Assembly: GCA_002315555.1 (NCBI GenBank)
Contig: DCHF01000055.1
Span: forward strand, 11,623 to 75,622
Source of the DNA: Lachnospiraceae bacterium UBA1759
GTDB lineage: Bacteria > Bacillota > Clostridia > Lachnospirales > Lachnospiraceae
DNA length: 64,000 nucleotides
Direction of reading: 5' to 3'
Part shown: one piece after another, positions 17,608-28,137 of the stretch
Position numbering within the stretch: position 1 is the first letter of the stretch
Layout: each line of letters opens with the position of its first letter
Program-made: the position numbers and the translations under genes
The notes under the pieces: model-generated
Told to the model about the DNA's origin: nothing
Seen by the model: the letters and a program-made list of their open reading frames with translations, nothing else
Database searches by the model: none

Positions 17608-20600
17608 GATTTCTGGATGCACCTCTTCACAGGATCTCGTCGTTCGTTGAGGCGGACCGTCTCCTGAAAGAGGCCAAGGGCCCGGTGCAGATGTTAGGCT
17701 GCGTGGAGTCCCAGAAAGTTCATATGATGAGTCAGGCGGGTGATTCCAAGACCCGCCTGATCGTCACATACGATGATCGTGAAGCGCGTTCTGTCGTGGA
17801 GGACTGTAAGCTGTTCTCCGGGAACGTGCTCTTTTTCCCTGCCAAGGATCTTCTGTTTTATCAGGCCGATATCAAATCCAACAACATCGCCCGTGAACGC
17901 ATGCAGGTCATGCGCCGGATCCGCGAGGCCGGAGAGGAACCGTTCATCGTTGTGACGACGATGGCGGCGATGATGAACTCCCTGGCGCCCTTTGAACAGT
18001 TCAAGGAGGGGCTGATCGAGCTTTCCGAGACTGCGATCTGCGAGACGGAAGCCATTACGGCCAAGCTGGTATCCCTGGGCTATGAACGCGTGGCACGAGT
18101 GGAAGCGCCCGGCGAATTCTCGGTACACGGCGGGATCCTGGACATTTTTGACATGACGGCGGAGAACCCGTACCGCGTGGAATTCTGGGATGATGAGATC
18201 GACACCATCCGCGTGTTCAGTGCGGAAACGCAGACCTCCATCGAACGGGTGCCGCAGGTGACGATCTACCCCGCGACCGAGCTTTTCCTGACGCAGGAAC
18301 AGCTTCTTGAAGGCCGGAAACGGATCGAAAAGGATTATAAAAAGAACCGGGACCGCTTCCTGGAAAAGGATGACCTTGAGTCGGCGGCTTCCCTTCAGAG
18401 CATGATGCGCGAGGTGACGGATGAACTGGATGACCGGTATCTGAAGGGCCAGCTGGAACGCTTCATGCCGTATTTCTTCCGCGAGATGTCCTCCCTGACG
18501 GATTACCTTCCGGAGGACACACTGATCTTCCTGGAGGAGCCGCAGCGCATGCAGGACTACGGCACCGGCACGGAAGAGGAGTTTATGGAGAGCTTCCGCA
18601 TCCGTCTGGAGAAGGGCATGGCGCTCCCCGAGCAGGGCAGCATCATGCGCACTGTCCGTGAGACGATGGCGATCCTTTCCACCGGCCGGACGATGGTCTT
18701 CACCGGCCTCGACACCATGCTATCCGGCATTCACGTGAACGAACGCTTCTCCATCGAATGCATGCCGCTCGTATCCTATCGTGGCAATGTGCAGAACATG
18801 ATGGCTGAGCTTAAACGCTACATGAGCCTGAAATTCAGCGTGGTCCTTCTGTGCCCGTCGCGCACCCGCGGAAGCCGTATGGCGGAGGAGCTCCGCGAGA
18901 ACGGCATCAAGGCCTATTACGACGAGGACGGCGAACGTGAGGTGGAACCCGGCACGCTGCTTGTCACCCACGGAACGCTGCACCGCGGATTCGTTTACCC
19001 TCAGCTGAAATTCATGGTCATGACCGAGGGCGATATTTACGGCGGCGAGAAAAAGAAACGCCCCAAAAAGAAGAAAGAGAACAGCCGGAAGGCACTGAAC
19101 TTCTCCGAGCTTTCCGTGAACGACTATGTGGTTCACGAAAGCTACGGTATCGGCATCTATCAGGGTGTTGTGAATATGACCGCGGACGATGTGGCCCGCG
19201 ATTACATGAAGATCTCCTACGGCAAGTCCGGCACGCTGTACATTCCGGTCACGAACCTCGATGTCGTGCAGAAGTACGCGTCCGCAGACGCCAAGCCGCC
19301 TAAGATCAACAAGCTGGACAGCCCGGACTGGAAAAAGACCAAGACGCGCGTTCGCGCCGCTGTTCAGGAGGTCGCGGAGGAACTGGTCAGTCTTTACGCG
19401 AGCCGTCAGAACGGTACCGGTCATGTCTACTCTCCGGATACCGTCTGGCAGAAGGAATTCGAGGAGATGTTCCCCTTTGAGGAGACGCAGGATCAGCTCG
19501 ATGCCATCGACGCCGTGAAACAGGACATGGAGAGCGGCAAGATCATGGATCGTCTGATCTGCGGCGATGTGGGCTTCGGAAAGACCGAGATCGCGATCCG
19601 CGCGGCGTTCAAGGCAGTGCAGGAGGGCAAGCAGGTCGCGTACCTGGTGCCGACCACGATCCTGGCGCAGCAGCACTACAATACCTTTACGCAGCGCATG
19701 GCGGATTTCGGCGCAAACGTGGAACTGATGAGCCGTTTCCGGACACCGGAGCAGATCCGGCAGACCATCGGCGAATTGAAGCGCGGAACGGCGGACATCG
19801 TCATCGGAACGCACAGGATCCTTTCCAAGGATGTGGTGTTCAAGGACCTGGGCCTTCTCATCATCGATGAGGAGCAGCGCTTTGGCGTTTCTCATAAGGA
19901 GCAGATCAAACAATTGAAAAACAATGTGGATGTACTGACCCTGACGGCAACGCCCATCCCGCGTACGCTGCATATGAGCATGATCGGCGTGCGTGACATG
20001 AGCGTCCTCACCGAGGCGCCGACCGACCGTCAGTCCATTCAGACCTACGTCATGGAATACAGCGAGGAACTGGTGCGTGAAGCCATTTCCCGTGAGCTGG
20101 CCCGTGACGGTCAGGTCTATTATGTATATAACCGGGTTTCCGATATTCAGGAGGTGACTGCCAGGGTGCAGGCGCTGGTGCCGGATGCCACGGTCGCATA
20201 TGCGCACGGCAAGATGTCCGAGCGCGAACTGGAACGCGTGATGCTGGCGTTCATCGAGGGAGAGATCGATGTCCTCGTTTCCACGACCATCATCGAGACC
20301 GGCCTTGATATTCCGAACGTCAATACGATCATCGTTCACGATGCGGAGCGTTACGGCCTGTCTCAGCTTTATCAGCTGCGCGGACGTGTGGGCCGCTCCA
20401 ACCGGCAGGCCTATGCCTTCATCATGTACCGCCGTAATCATGCGCTCAGCGAGGACACGCAGAAGCGTCTGGAGGCGATCCGCCAGTTCACGGAATTGGG
20501 CAGCGGTGTTAAAATCGCGATGCAGGACCTGGAGATCCGCGGCGCCGGTGCGGTGCTCGGAAATGCGCAGTCCGGTCATATGACGTTGGTCGGCTACGAC

Positions 20601-21128
20601 CTGTACTGCAAGATGCTTTCCGATGCTGTGAAAAAAGCAAAGGGCGATGAGGATTTCGCGGAGGATTTCGATACGCTTCTCGATATCCGCGTCGATGCGT
20701 ATATTCCGGCCGGATACATCGGCAGTGAGACGTTGAAGCTGGAGGTCTACAAGAAGATCTCCTTCATCATGTCGGAGGAGGACAAGGAGGTGCTGACGGA
20801 CGAACTGATCGACCGTTTCGGACCGCTTCCGCGTCAAACCGAGAATCTGATGGAGGTCGCGCTTCTCCGGAATATGGCACGATCCGTGTACATCTCCGAG
20901 GTCAAGGGCAATGCGATGGAGCTCAAATTCAAATTTGTGCCCTATGCGCGCGTGAAAACGGAGAACATGCCGGTCCTTCTTGAAAAAATGAAGGGCGCCA
21001 TGCGTTTCCTCCCGGGGGAGACACCGGGACTTCTCTGGCACCGTCTGAACCTGAAGGAGGCCGGAAAAGCAAATGTTCTCGAGACTTTGAAGGAAATCCT
21101 GCTGGAAATAAAGGGGTTGCTTATTTGA
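17604..21128 (+). CDS. mfd: Transcription-repair coupling factor Mfd
   Basis: The 1174-residue protein has the complete Mfd order: a UvrB-like N-terminal region, the RNA polymerase interaction domain near residues 505-570 (LSVNDYVVHESYGIGIYQG), a RecG-like helicase core with Walker A GDVGFGKTE and DEEQRFGV, and a C-terminal TRCF domain. It removes RNA polymerase stalled at lesions and recruits UvrA. The start overlaps pth. uvrB and uvrA lie about 12 kb downstream. A promoter for the next gene overlaps its last codons. Confidence 0.97.
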   Translation: MRFLDAPLHRISSFVEADRLLKEAKGPVQMLGCVESQKVHMMSQAGDSKTRLIVTYDDREARSVVEDCKLFSGNVLFFPAKDLLFYQADIKSNNIARERMQVMRRIREAGEEPFIVVTTMAAMMNSLAPFEQFKEGLIELSETAICETEAITAKLVSLGYERVARVEAPGEFSVHGGILDIFDMTAENPYRVEFWDDEIDTIRVFSAETQTSIERVPQVTIYPATELFLTQEQLLEGRKRIEKDYKKNRDRFLEKDDLESAASLQSMMREVTDELDDRYLKGQLERFMPYFFREMSSLTDYLPEDTLIFLEEPQRMQDYGTGTEEEFMESFRIRLEKGMALPEQGSIMRTVRETMAILSTGRTMVFTGLDTMLSGIHVNERFSIECMPLVSYRGNVQNMMAELKRYMSLKFSVVLLCPSRTRGSRMAEELRENGIKAYYDEDGEREVEPGTLLVTHGTLHRGFVYPQLKFMVMTEGDIYGGEKKKRPKKKKENSRKALNFSELSVNDYVVHESYGIGIYQGVVNMTADDVARDYMKISYGKSGTLYIPVTNLDVVQKYASADAKPPKINKLDSPDWKKTKTRVRAAVQEVAEELVSLYASRQNGTGHVYSPDTVWQKEFEEMFPFEETQDQLDAIDAVKQDMESGKIMDRLICGDVGFGKTEIAIRAAFKAVQEGKQVAYLVPTTILAQQHYNTFTQRMADFGANVELMSRFRTPEQIRQTIGELKRGTADIVIGTHRILSKDVVFKDLGLLIIDEEQRFGVSHKEQIKQLKNNVDVLTLTATPIPRTLHMSMIGVRDMSVLTEAPTDRQSIQTYVMEYSEELVREAISRELARDGQVYYVYNRVSDIQEVTARVQALVPDATVAYAHGKMSERELERVMLAFIEGEIDVLVSTTIIETGLDIPNVNTIIVHDAERYGLSQLYQLRGRVGRSNRQAYAFIMYRRNHALSEDTQKRLEAIRQFTELGSGVKIAMQDLEIRGAGAVLGNAQSGHMTLVGYDLYCKMLSDAVKKAKGDEDFAEDFDTLLDIRVDAYIPAGYIGSETLKLEVYKKISFIMSEEDKEVLTDELIDRFGPLPRQTENLMEVALLRNMARSVYISEVKGNAMELKFKFVPYARVKTENMPVLLEKMKGAMRFLPGETPGLLWHRLNLKEAGKANVLETLKEILLEIKGLLI

Positions 21129-21145
21129 CCTGTTTATGGTAGAAT
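21117..21145 (+). promoter_or_regulatory. Promoter of the SurA-like lipoprotein gene
   Basis: TTGCTT (21117-21122) and TAGAAT (21140-21145) are 17 bases apart, overlapping the mfd stop. Confidence 0.6.
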
Positions 21146-21206
21146 TTCATAGTTAACGTTACGTTGGCGGAGCATACTCTTTAAGTGGTTCCGCAGAGGA
21201 GGTATC

Positions 21207-22334
21207 ATGAAACGTAGTTTTGTAAAATTTTCTGCACTGGTGATCGCTCTCGTACTTGGCCTTACCTGCCTGACGGGTTGCGGACTGCGCGCTGTAAACA
21301 ACACGAATGAGAATACGGTACTTGTATTCGAGGGTGAAGAGATCAGTGTTGAGGAAGCAGAGTTCTATATTCGAATTATGCAGTATGAGACCGAGGTCGG
21401 TTCTTCTACGCTGATTCAGATGTTATACGGTGATTTAAATAAATTCTGGGCATCCGATGACGGAAACGGCTACACCTATGCGAACTATGCGATCGATGAA
21501 GCCATGAGCAGACTGGTACAGACCAAGACGCTCGTAAAGAAGGCCGCAGCCGATGGCATTACGCTTACCGCTGAAGACAACGCGAAGGTCGATGCGGCGG
21601 TGGATACCTTTAAGGAGACCTACGCCGATGTTCTGGCAAAGTACACCTTTGACGATGCCATGATCAAGAAGTACATCTCCGAGAACGCCATTGCAAAGAA
21701 GGTCTACATGGCTATGGTTGCCGATGTCGATACCACGATGGATGCAGACGCTATGAAGCGCAAGACTTTCATCGGCTTATCCATTACCGGCCAGAAGAGC
21801 GTTTCCGCAGATGAAGAAGCCGGCACCGAAGCGAAGGAATATACCGAGGAAGAGGCAGAAGCTAATCGCCATGCGGCAATGGAAGATGTTCTTGCAAGAA
21901 TGCAGGCCGGTGAATCCATCTCCGATATCACCACCTACTATGCATCCGTAAAGGAAGTAGCTGTCAGCTCCTTCGGTACGCTGACCGCGACTCCTGAAGA
22001 TGTTCCGGAGAAGGAAGGCGAATTCACTTCCTACAGACAGAAGGCCTGGACGATGTCCAACGGTGAGTATGCGACCATCGACACGCAGAACTCCGGCGGC
22101 ACGACCGTCTCCTACGTTCTTTACATGCAGAATGACGATGACGCCGATGCAAGAGCCGAGGCTGAAGCGGAAGAGCTTGCGACCCGTAAGGGTGAGCTGT
22201 TCCAGAAGAAGTATGAATCCGTAAAGGAAAAATATGATAATTATCGTGTTGATGACAGTGTCCTGAGCAAGATCAAGATCACGGAAGCGATCTACGAGAT
22301 CCCGACCGCGGAAGAAACTTCAGCAGAGGACTAA
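21207..22334 (+). CDS. SurA/PrsA-like lipoprotein (foldase-type)
   Basis: The 375-residue protein has a signal peptide and lipobox (CLTGC, lipidated Cys at residue 25), so it is anchored outside the membrane. The N-terminal half has the SurA-like pattern of a short strand (VLVFEGEEISVEEAEFYI) followed by helices, and ends with a long helix back. The central region (about residues 195-315) would be where a PpiC parvulin domain sits, but I do not see clear PpiC signature residues. A role in folding secreted proteins is inferred. It follows mfd, a common order in clostridia, behind its own promoter. Confidence 0.75.
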   Translation: MKRSFVKFSALVIALVLGLTCLTGCGLRAVNNTNENTVLVFEGEEISVEEAEFYIRIMQYETEVGSSTLIQMLYGDLNKFWASDDGNGYTYANYAIDEAMSRLVQTKTLVKKAAADGITLTAEDNAKVDAAVDTFKETYADVLAKYTFDDAMIKKYISENAIAKKVYMAMVADVDTTMDADAMKRKTFIGLSITGQKSVSADEEAGTEAKEYTEEEAEANRHAAMEDVLARMQAGESISDITTYYASVKEVAVSSFGTLTATPEDVPEKEGEFTSYRQKAWTMSNGEYATIDTQNSGGTTVSYVLYMQNDDDADARAEAEAEELATRKGELFQKKYESVKEKYDNYRVDDSVLSKIKITEAIYEIPTAEETSAED

Positions 22335-22351
22335 CAGCAATCATAGCGGGA

Positions 22352-22386
22352 TAGGGCGTTCGCAAAAAGCGGTACGCCCTATTTAC
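22352..22386 (+). terminator. Terminator hairpin between the lipoprotein gene and ileS
   Basis: TAGGGCGT and ACGCCCTA pair around a loop containing CGCAAAAAGCG. The trailing T-run is short (ATTTACG), so efficiency is uncertain. Confidence 0.65.
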
Positions 22387-22454
22387 GCATAAACATAGGA
22401 CAGTGTCCGGGACCCCGGCCGCTGTTTCTGTATTTTCAGTGAGGAGATACGATC

Positions 22455-25400
22455 ATGTATAATAAAGTTCCCACAGATCAGAAATTTGTTGAAAGAGAGA
22501 AGGTCGTCGAACAGTTCTGGAAGGAACACGACATCTTCCGTAAGAGTGAGAAGGAACGCGAGGGCTGCCCGGTCTATACTTTCTATGACGGCCCGCCCAC
22601 CGCAAACGGAAAGCCGCACATCGGTCATGTACTGACCCGTGTCATCAAGGATATGATCCCGAGATACCGCACCATGAAGGGCTATATGGTCCCGAGAAAA
22701 GCGGGCTGGGATACTCACGGCCTTCCGGTAGAGCTTGAAGTTGAAAAGCTGCTTGGCTTAAACGGCAAGGAGCAGATCGAAGAGTACGGTATGGAGCCCT
22801 TTATCGATAAGTGTAAGGAATCCGTATGGAAGTACAAAGGCATGTGGGAGGATTTCTCCGGTACCGTCGGTTTCTGGGCGGACATGGATGACCCGTATGT
22901 CACCTATCATGATAATTACATCGAGTCCGAATGGTGGGCTTTAAAGGAAATCTGGAACAAGGGCCTTTTATACAAGGGCTTCAAGATCGTTCCCTACTGC
23001 CCGAGATGCGGAACCCCGCTCTCTACCGCAGAGGTCGCCCAGGGCTATAAGACCGTAAAGGAGCGTTCCGCAGTGGTACGTTTCAAGGTCGTCGGTGAGG
23101 ACGCATATTTCCTGGCATGGACCACCACGCCGTGGACCCTTCCGTCCAATACCGCGCTTTGCGTGAATCCGGAAGAGACCTACTGCAAGGTCAAGGCTGC
23201 CGATGGCCGTGTATATTACATGGCAAAGGCACTTTTGGATACCGTTCTCGGAAAGCTCGGCGCAGAAGGCGTTCCGGCTTATGAGATCGTGGAAGAGTAC
23301 GTCGGTACCGACCTTGAGCACAAGGCTTATGAACCGCTGTACGCTTGCGCGCAGGAGGTTGCCGACAAGCAGGGCAAGAAGGCATTCTTCGTCACCTGTG
23401 ACAGTTACGTTACCATGTCCGATGGTACCGGCATCGTCCACATTGCACCGGCATTCGGTGAAGACGACTCCAACGTGGGCCGTAAGTATGATCTGCCGTT
23501 CGTACAGTTTGTTAACGGCAAGGGCGAAATGACTGAAGAGACCCCGTTTGCAGGTCTGTTCGTCAAGAAGGCTGATCCGGAAGTGCTGAAGGACCTGGAT
23601 GCAAGAGGTCTGCTGTTCGATGCTCCCAAGTTCGAGCACGAATATCCGCACTGCTGGAGATGCGATACCCCGCTTATTTATTATGCTCGTGAATCCTGGT
23701 ACATCCGTGAGACCGCTGTCCGCGATGACCTGGTACGCAATAACAATACCGTCAACTGGATCCCGGATTCCATCGGCAAGGGCCGTTTCGGCAACTGGCT
23801 GGAGAACATCCAGGACTGGGCAATTTCCAGAAACCGTTACTGGGGAACTCCTCTGAACATCTGGGAATGCGAGTGCGGTGAGCGCGAGTGCATCGGCGGT
23901 CGTGAAGAGCTGAAGGAGAAGAGCGGCAACGAAGCGGCTCTGACTGTGGAGCTTCATCGTCCGTACATCGATGCGATCACGGTAAAGTGCCCGAAGTGCG
24001 GCAAGGACATGCACAGAGTTCCGGAAGTCATCGACTGCTGGTTCGACTCCGGTGCAATGCCGTTCGCACAGCATCACTATCCGTTTGAAAACAAGGAACT
24101 GTTTGAACAGCAGTTCCCGGCACAGTTCATTTCCGAAGCGGTCGACCAGACCCGCGGCTGGTTCCACTCTCTGATGGCAGAGAGCACCCTGCTGTTCAAC
24201 AAGTCACCGTACGAAAATGTCATCGTCCTTGGTCTCGTTCAGGATGAACACGGCCAGAAGATGAGTAAGTCCAAGGGCAACGCGGTCGATCCGTTCGATG
24301 CACTGGACACCCTCGGCGCAGATGCGATCCGTTGGTATTTCTACTCCAACTCCGCACCGTGGCTGCCGAACAAATTCTATAAGGATGCGGTCATTGAAGG
24401 CCGTTCCAAGTTCATGGGTACGCTGTGGAACACCTATGCGTTCTACACGCTGTATGCTGAGATCGATCAGTTCAACCCGATGGACTATATGACCGACGGC
24501 AAGTGGATCCCGAAGGATCTCGCCGTTATGGATCAGTGGCTTCTGTCCAAGATGAATTCACTGATCAAGGTCGTTGATGATTACCTTGATAATTACAAGA
24601 TCACGGAAGCTTCCCGTGCACTGTCCGAGTTTGTGGATGACCTCTCCAACTGGTATGTGCGCCGCTGCCGTGACCGTTTCTGGGCAAAGGGCATGGAGCA
24701 GGACAAGATCAATGCGTACATGACGCTGTTTGAAGCGCTGTACAATGTATCCCTGCTTTCCGCACCGATGATCCCGTTCATGACGGAAGAGATCTACCAG
24801 AACATTGTCCGTCCGATCGACCCGAACGCCAAGGAAAGTATCCATCTTTGCTACTATCCGGTTGCCGATGAAGCATTCATCAATCCGGAGCTGGAAGCCG
24901 ACATGGAACACGTACTGAAGCTTGTTGTCATGGGTCGTGCTTGCAGAAATGCCGCAAACCTGAAGAACCGCCAGCCGCTTCAGCAGATGTTCGTCAAGGC
25001 TCCGTTCTCACTCAGTGAGTATTTCGATGAGATCATCGAAGACGAACTGAATGTGAAGGATGTCCAGTTCACCGATGATGTCCGTGAATTCACGACGTAC
25101 ACCTTCAAGCCGCAGCTTCGTACCGTTGGTCCGAAGTACGGCAAGGTTCTTGGTGTCATCCGTAACACGCTTGCCACCCTGGACGGTAATGCCGCAATGG
25201 ACGAACTGAAGACGAACGGTTGTCTGAAGTTTGATGCAAACGGAACGGAAGTCGAACTCAAGGAAGAAGACCTTCTGATCGAAATGAGCCAGAAGGAAGG
25301 CTATGTTTCCGAAAATAACGGTGAAACGACCGTTGTCCTGGATACCAATCTGACGGATGAACTGGTTCGGGAAGGTTTCGTACGCGAGATCATTTCCAAG

Positions 25401-25616
25401 ATCCAGACCATGCGTAAGGAGGCTGATTTCAACGTCATCGATCACATCCGCATTTACTATGAAGGCTCCGAGACCGTTACGGCGATCTTCGAGGCTTGCG
25501 GTGCGGACATTATGGGCGATACCCTTGGTGATGAGATCGTTGCCGGTGTTGGCGGTTTCGCAAAGGACTGGAACATTAACGGAGAGAAGTGTACAATCGG
25601 TGTCGAGGTACGCTGA
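22455..25616 (+). CDS. ileS: Isoleucine--tRNA ligase, type 2 (IleS2-like)
   Basis: The 1053-residue class I synthetase has the HIGH-type motif PTANGKPHIGH, an editing (CP1) domain and KMSKS in HGQKMSKSKGNAVDPFD. The segment WDTHGLPVELEVEKLLG, the FWADMDDPYVT segment and the length well above 1000 residues place it with the eukaryote-like type 2 enzymes, not the roughly 920-residue Bacillus type 1. Type 2 enzymes are known to be poorly inhibited by mupirocin. GAGGAG precedes the ATG. No T-box is visible in the 120-base upstream gap, in contrast to pheST. Confidence 0.95.
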   Translation: MYNKVPTDQKFVEREKVVEQFWKEHDIFRKSEKEREGCPVYTFYDGPPTANGKPHIGHVLTRVIKDMIPRYRTMKGYMVPRKAGWDTHGLPVELEVEKLLGLNGKEQIEEYGMEPFIDKCKESVWKYKGMWEDFSGTVGFWADMDDPYVTYHDNYIESEWWALKEIWNKGLLYKGFKIVPYCPRCGTPLSTAEVAQGYKTVKERSAVVRFKVVGEDAYFLAWTTTPWTLPSNTALCVNPEETYCKVKAADGRVYYMAKALLDTVLGKLGAEGVPAYEIVEEYVGTDLEHKAYEPLYACAQEVADKQGKKAFFVTCDSYVTMSDGTGIVHIAPAFGEDDSNVGRKYDLPFVQFVNGKGEMTEETPFAGLFVKKADPEVLKDLDARGLLFDAPKFEHEYPHCWRCDTPLIYYARESWYIRETAVRDDLVRNNNTVNWIPDSIGKGRFGNWLENIQDWAISRNRYWGTPLNIWECECGERECIGGREELKEKSGNEAALTVELHRPYIDAITVKCPKCGKDMHRVPEVIDCWFDSGAMPFAQHHYPFENKELFEQQFPAQFISEAVDQTRGWFHSLMAESTLLFNKSPYENVIVLGLVQDEHGQKMSKSKGNAVDPFDALDTLGADAIRWYFYSNSAPWLPNKFYKDAVIEGRSKFMGTLWNTYAFYTLYAEIDQFNPMDYMTDGKWIPKDLAVMDQWLLSKMNSLIKVVDDYLDNYKITEASRALSEFVDDLSNWYVRRCRDRFWAKGMEQDKINAYMTLFEALYNVSLLSAPMIPFMTEEIYQNIVRPIDPNAKESIHLCYYPVADEAFINPELEADMEHVLKLVVMGRACRNAANLKNRQPLQQMFVKAPFSLSEYFDEIIEDELNVKDVQFTDDVREFTTYTFKPQLRTVGPKYGKVLGVIRNTLATLDGNAAMDELKTNGCLKFDANGTEVELKEEDLLIEMSQKEGYVSENNGETTVVLDTNLTDELVREGFVREIISKIQTMRKEADFNVIDHIRIYYEGSETVTAIFEACGADIMGDTLGDEIVAGVGGFAKDWNINGEKCTIGVEVR

Positions 25617-25659
25617 CAGTAACCGGACAGCTGCAAGGCTGTTTGGTTAGAGGAGGAGT

Positions 25660-28119
25660 ATGAATTATAACGTTATTGACAAAGAAGAATTCAAGCAGAG
25701 CGTAAAACACAACGTTAAGCGCTTGTTCCGTACGACCATCGAAGATGCGACGCAGGAACAGATGTTTCAGGCGGTGTCTCTTACCGTCAAGGAAGACATC
25801 ATCGATGCCTGGATCAATACGCACAAAGCGTATGAAAAGCAGGATGTTAAGATCCTGTACTACATGTCCATGGAATTCCTGATGGGACGTGCACTCGGCA
25901 ATATGATCATCAATATCTGTGCCGATGAGACCATCCGCGAAGCCCTGGATGAACTCGGTTTTGATCTGAACACCCTGGAAGACCGTGAACCGGATCCGGC
26001 ACTCGGAAACGGTGGTCTTGGCCGTCTGGCGGCTTGTTTCCTGGATTCCCTGGCAACCCTGGGCTACGGTGCATACGGCTGCGGCATCCGTTATAAGTAC
26101 GGTATGTTCGCACAGCGCATTCAGGACGGTTATCAGGTCGAAAAGCCGGATAACTGGTTAAAGAACGGCAACCCGTTCGAGATCCGCCGTCCGGAGTATG
26201 CATGTGAGGTCAAGTTTGGCGGCCGCATGACCATGACGACCGACGCCAACGGCAGAAATCATTACGATCTGTCTGATTACGGTTCTGTAATGGCGATCCC
26301 GTATGATTATCCGATCGTCGGTTACGGCAACGGTGTTGTCAACACCCTTCGTATCTGGGATGCAGAACCCATCAACACCTTCAACCTGGACTCCTTTGAT
26401 CGCGGTGATTACGCAAAGGCCATCGAACAGGAGAACCTGGCAAAGAACATCGTTGAGGTCCTGTACCCGAACGATAACCATACCGCAGGTAAGGAGCTTC
26501 GTCTGAAGCAGCAGTATTTCTTCATTTCCGCATCTTTACAGACGGCCATCAAGAAGTACAAGGAGACCCACAACGGTTCTCTTGAGAACTTTGAAAACAA
26601 GGTCGTTTTCCAGATGAACGATACGCATCCGTCTATGACCGTCGCAGAGCTTATGCGCCTTCTGATGGACGTTGAGAACTACGAGTGGGAAGAGGCCTGG
26701 AACATCGTTACGCACTGCTGCGCATACACGAATCACACCATCATGTCCGAAGCACTTGAAAAGTGGCCGATCGACCTGTTCGAGCGTCTGCTTCCGCGTG
26801 TTTACAAGATCATTGAAGAGATCAACCGCCGCTTTGTGGCTGAGATCCGTGCAAAGTACCCGAACGATGAGTCCAAGGTCGACCGCATGGCGATCCTGTA
26901 CAACGGTCAGGTACGCATGGCATATCTTGCAATCGTCGGTTCCTACTCCGTAAACGGTGTAGCGCGTCTTCATACCGAGATCCTGAAGAATCAGGAACTG
27001 AAGGATTTCTACGAGATGTGGCCCGAAAAGTTCCACAACATGACCAACGGTATTACCCAGCGTCGTTTCCTGCGTCACGGCAATCCGCTGTTAGCAGATT
27101 GGGTCACCGATAAGATCGGCGACGGCTGGATTACGGACCTGTCCGAAATGGATAAGCTCGAGAAGTACCTGGACGATCCGCAGGCTCAGCGCGAGTTCAT
27201 GCAGATCAAGTACGAAAACAAGATCCGTCTTGCAAAGTACATTAAGGAGCACAACAATATCGACATCGATCCGTTCTCCATGTACGATGTTCAGGTCAAG
27301 CGTCTGCATGAGTACAAGCGTCAGCTGATGAACATCCTGCACGTTATGTACCTGTACAACAAGATCAAGAACGATGCTGCATTTGCTGAAAACTTTTATC
27401 CGCGTACCTTTATTTTCGGCGCTAAGGCTGCCGCAGGTTATGCGCGCGCAAAGCTTACCATTAAGCTGATCAACTCCGTTGCGGACGTGATCAACAATGA
27501 TACATCCATCCACGGCAAGCTGAAGGTCGTCTTCATTGAGGACTACAAGGTCTCCAATGCGGAAATGATCTTTGCGGCAGCGGATGTCTCCGAGCAGATC
27601 TCCACAGCTTCCAAGGAAGCATCCGGTACCGGCAACATGAAGTTCATGCTGAACGGTGCACCGACCATCGGTACGATGGACGGCGCAAACGTCGAGATCG
27701 TTGAGAAGGTCGGTGAAGACAATGCATTTATCTTCGGCCTGTCCTCCGATGAAGTCATCAACTACGAAAAGAACGGCGGCTACTATCCGGAAGCGATCTT
27801 CTCATCCAACGATGAGCTCCGCGACGTTCTGATGCAGCTGATCAACGGAACCTATTCTCCGGATAACACGGAGCTGTTCCGTGAGCTGTACAACAGCCTG
27901 CTGACCAATTATTACGGCAAGGCCGATACCTACTTCATCCTGAAGGACTTCATGTCTTATCATGAAGCTCAGATGCGTGTGAACGAGGCGTACAAGGATC
28001 GCAGCAAGTGGGCACGCATGGCAATGCTCCAGACCTGCCGTTCCGGTAAGTTCTCTTCCGACCGTACCATTGAAGAGTACGTGGACGAGATCTGGAAGCT
28101 CGACCGCATTGAAATGTAA
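25660..28119 (+). CDS. glgP: Glycogen/starch alpha-glucan phosphorylase
   Basis: The 819-residue protein is a GT35 phosphorylase that releases glucose-1-phosphate from glycogen or maltodextrin. The pyridoxal phosphate site EASGTGNMKFMLNGA and the DPALGNGGLGRLAACFLDS active-site segment are intact. It is cytoplasmic and of normal length. AGGAGGAG lies upstream of the ATG. It is 43 bases after ileS, with an LCP gene 18 bases downstream. It complements glgC/glgD at 12384-14782. Confidence 0.95.
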   Translation: MNYNVIDKEEFKQSVKHNVKRLFRTTIEDATQEQMFQAVSLTVKEDIIDAWINTHKAYEKQDVKILYYMSMEFLMGRALGNMIINICADETIREALDELGFDLNTLEDREPDPALGNGGLGRLAACFLDSLATLGYGAYGCGIRYKYGMFAQRIQDGYQVEKPDNWLKNGNPFEIRRPEYACEVKFGGRMTMTTDANGRNHYDLSDYGSVMAIPYDYPIVGYGNGVVNTLRIWDAEPINTFNLDSFDRGDYAKAIEQENLAKNIVEVLYPNDNHTAGKELRLKQQYFFISASLQTAIKKYKETHNGSLENFENKVVFQMNDTHPSMTVAELMRLLMDVENYEWEEAWNIVTHCCAYTNHTIMSEALEKWPIDLFERLLPRVYKIIEEINRRFVAEIRAKYPNDESKVDRMAILYNGQVRMAYLAIVGSYSVNGVARLHTEILKNQELKDFYEMWPEKFHNMTNGITQRRFLRHGNPLLADWVTDKIGDGWITDLSEMDKLEKYLDDPQAQREFMQIKYENKIRLAKYIKEHNNIDIDPFSMYDVQVKRLHEYKRQLMNILHVMYLYNKIKNDAAFAENFYPRTFIFGAKAAAGYARAKLTIKLINSVADVINNDTSIHGKLKVVFIEDYKVSNAEMIFAAADVSEQISTASKEASGTGNMKFMLNGAPTIGTMDGANVEIVEKVGEDNAFIFGLSSDEVINYEKNGGYYPEAIFSSNDELRDVLMQLINGTYSPDNTELFRELYNSLLTNYYGKADTYFILKDFMSYHEAQMRVNEAYKDRSKWARMAMLQTCRSGKFSSDRTIEEYVDEIWKLDRIEM

Positions 28120-28137
28120 TTTTTAAAGGGGGATACA

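Noticed and set aside
18720..21041. Open frame of 773 codons antisense to mfd
   Set aside because: It lies wholly opposite a complete mfd gene, has a low-complexity His/Arg/Leu-rich translation and no ribosome binding site; it mirrors the G+C codon bias.
22968..24167. Open frame of 399 codons antisense to ileS
   Set aside because: Overlaps the ileS core; no motif or start signal.
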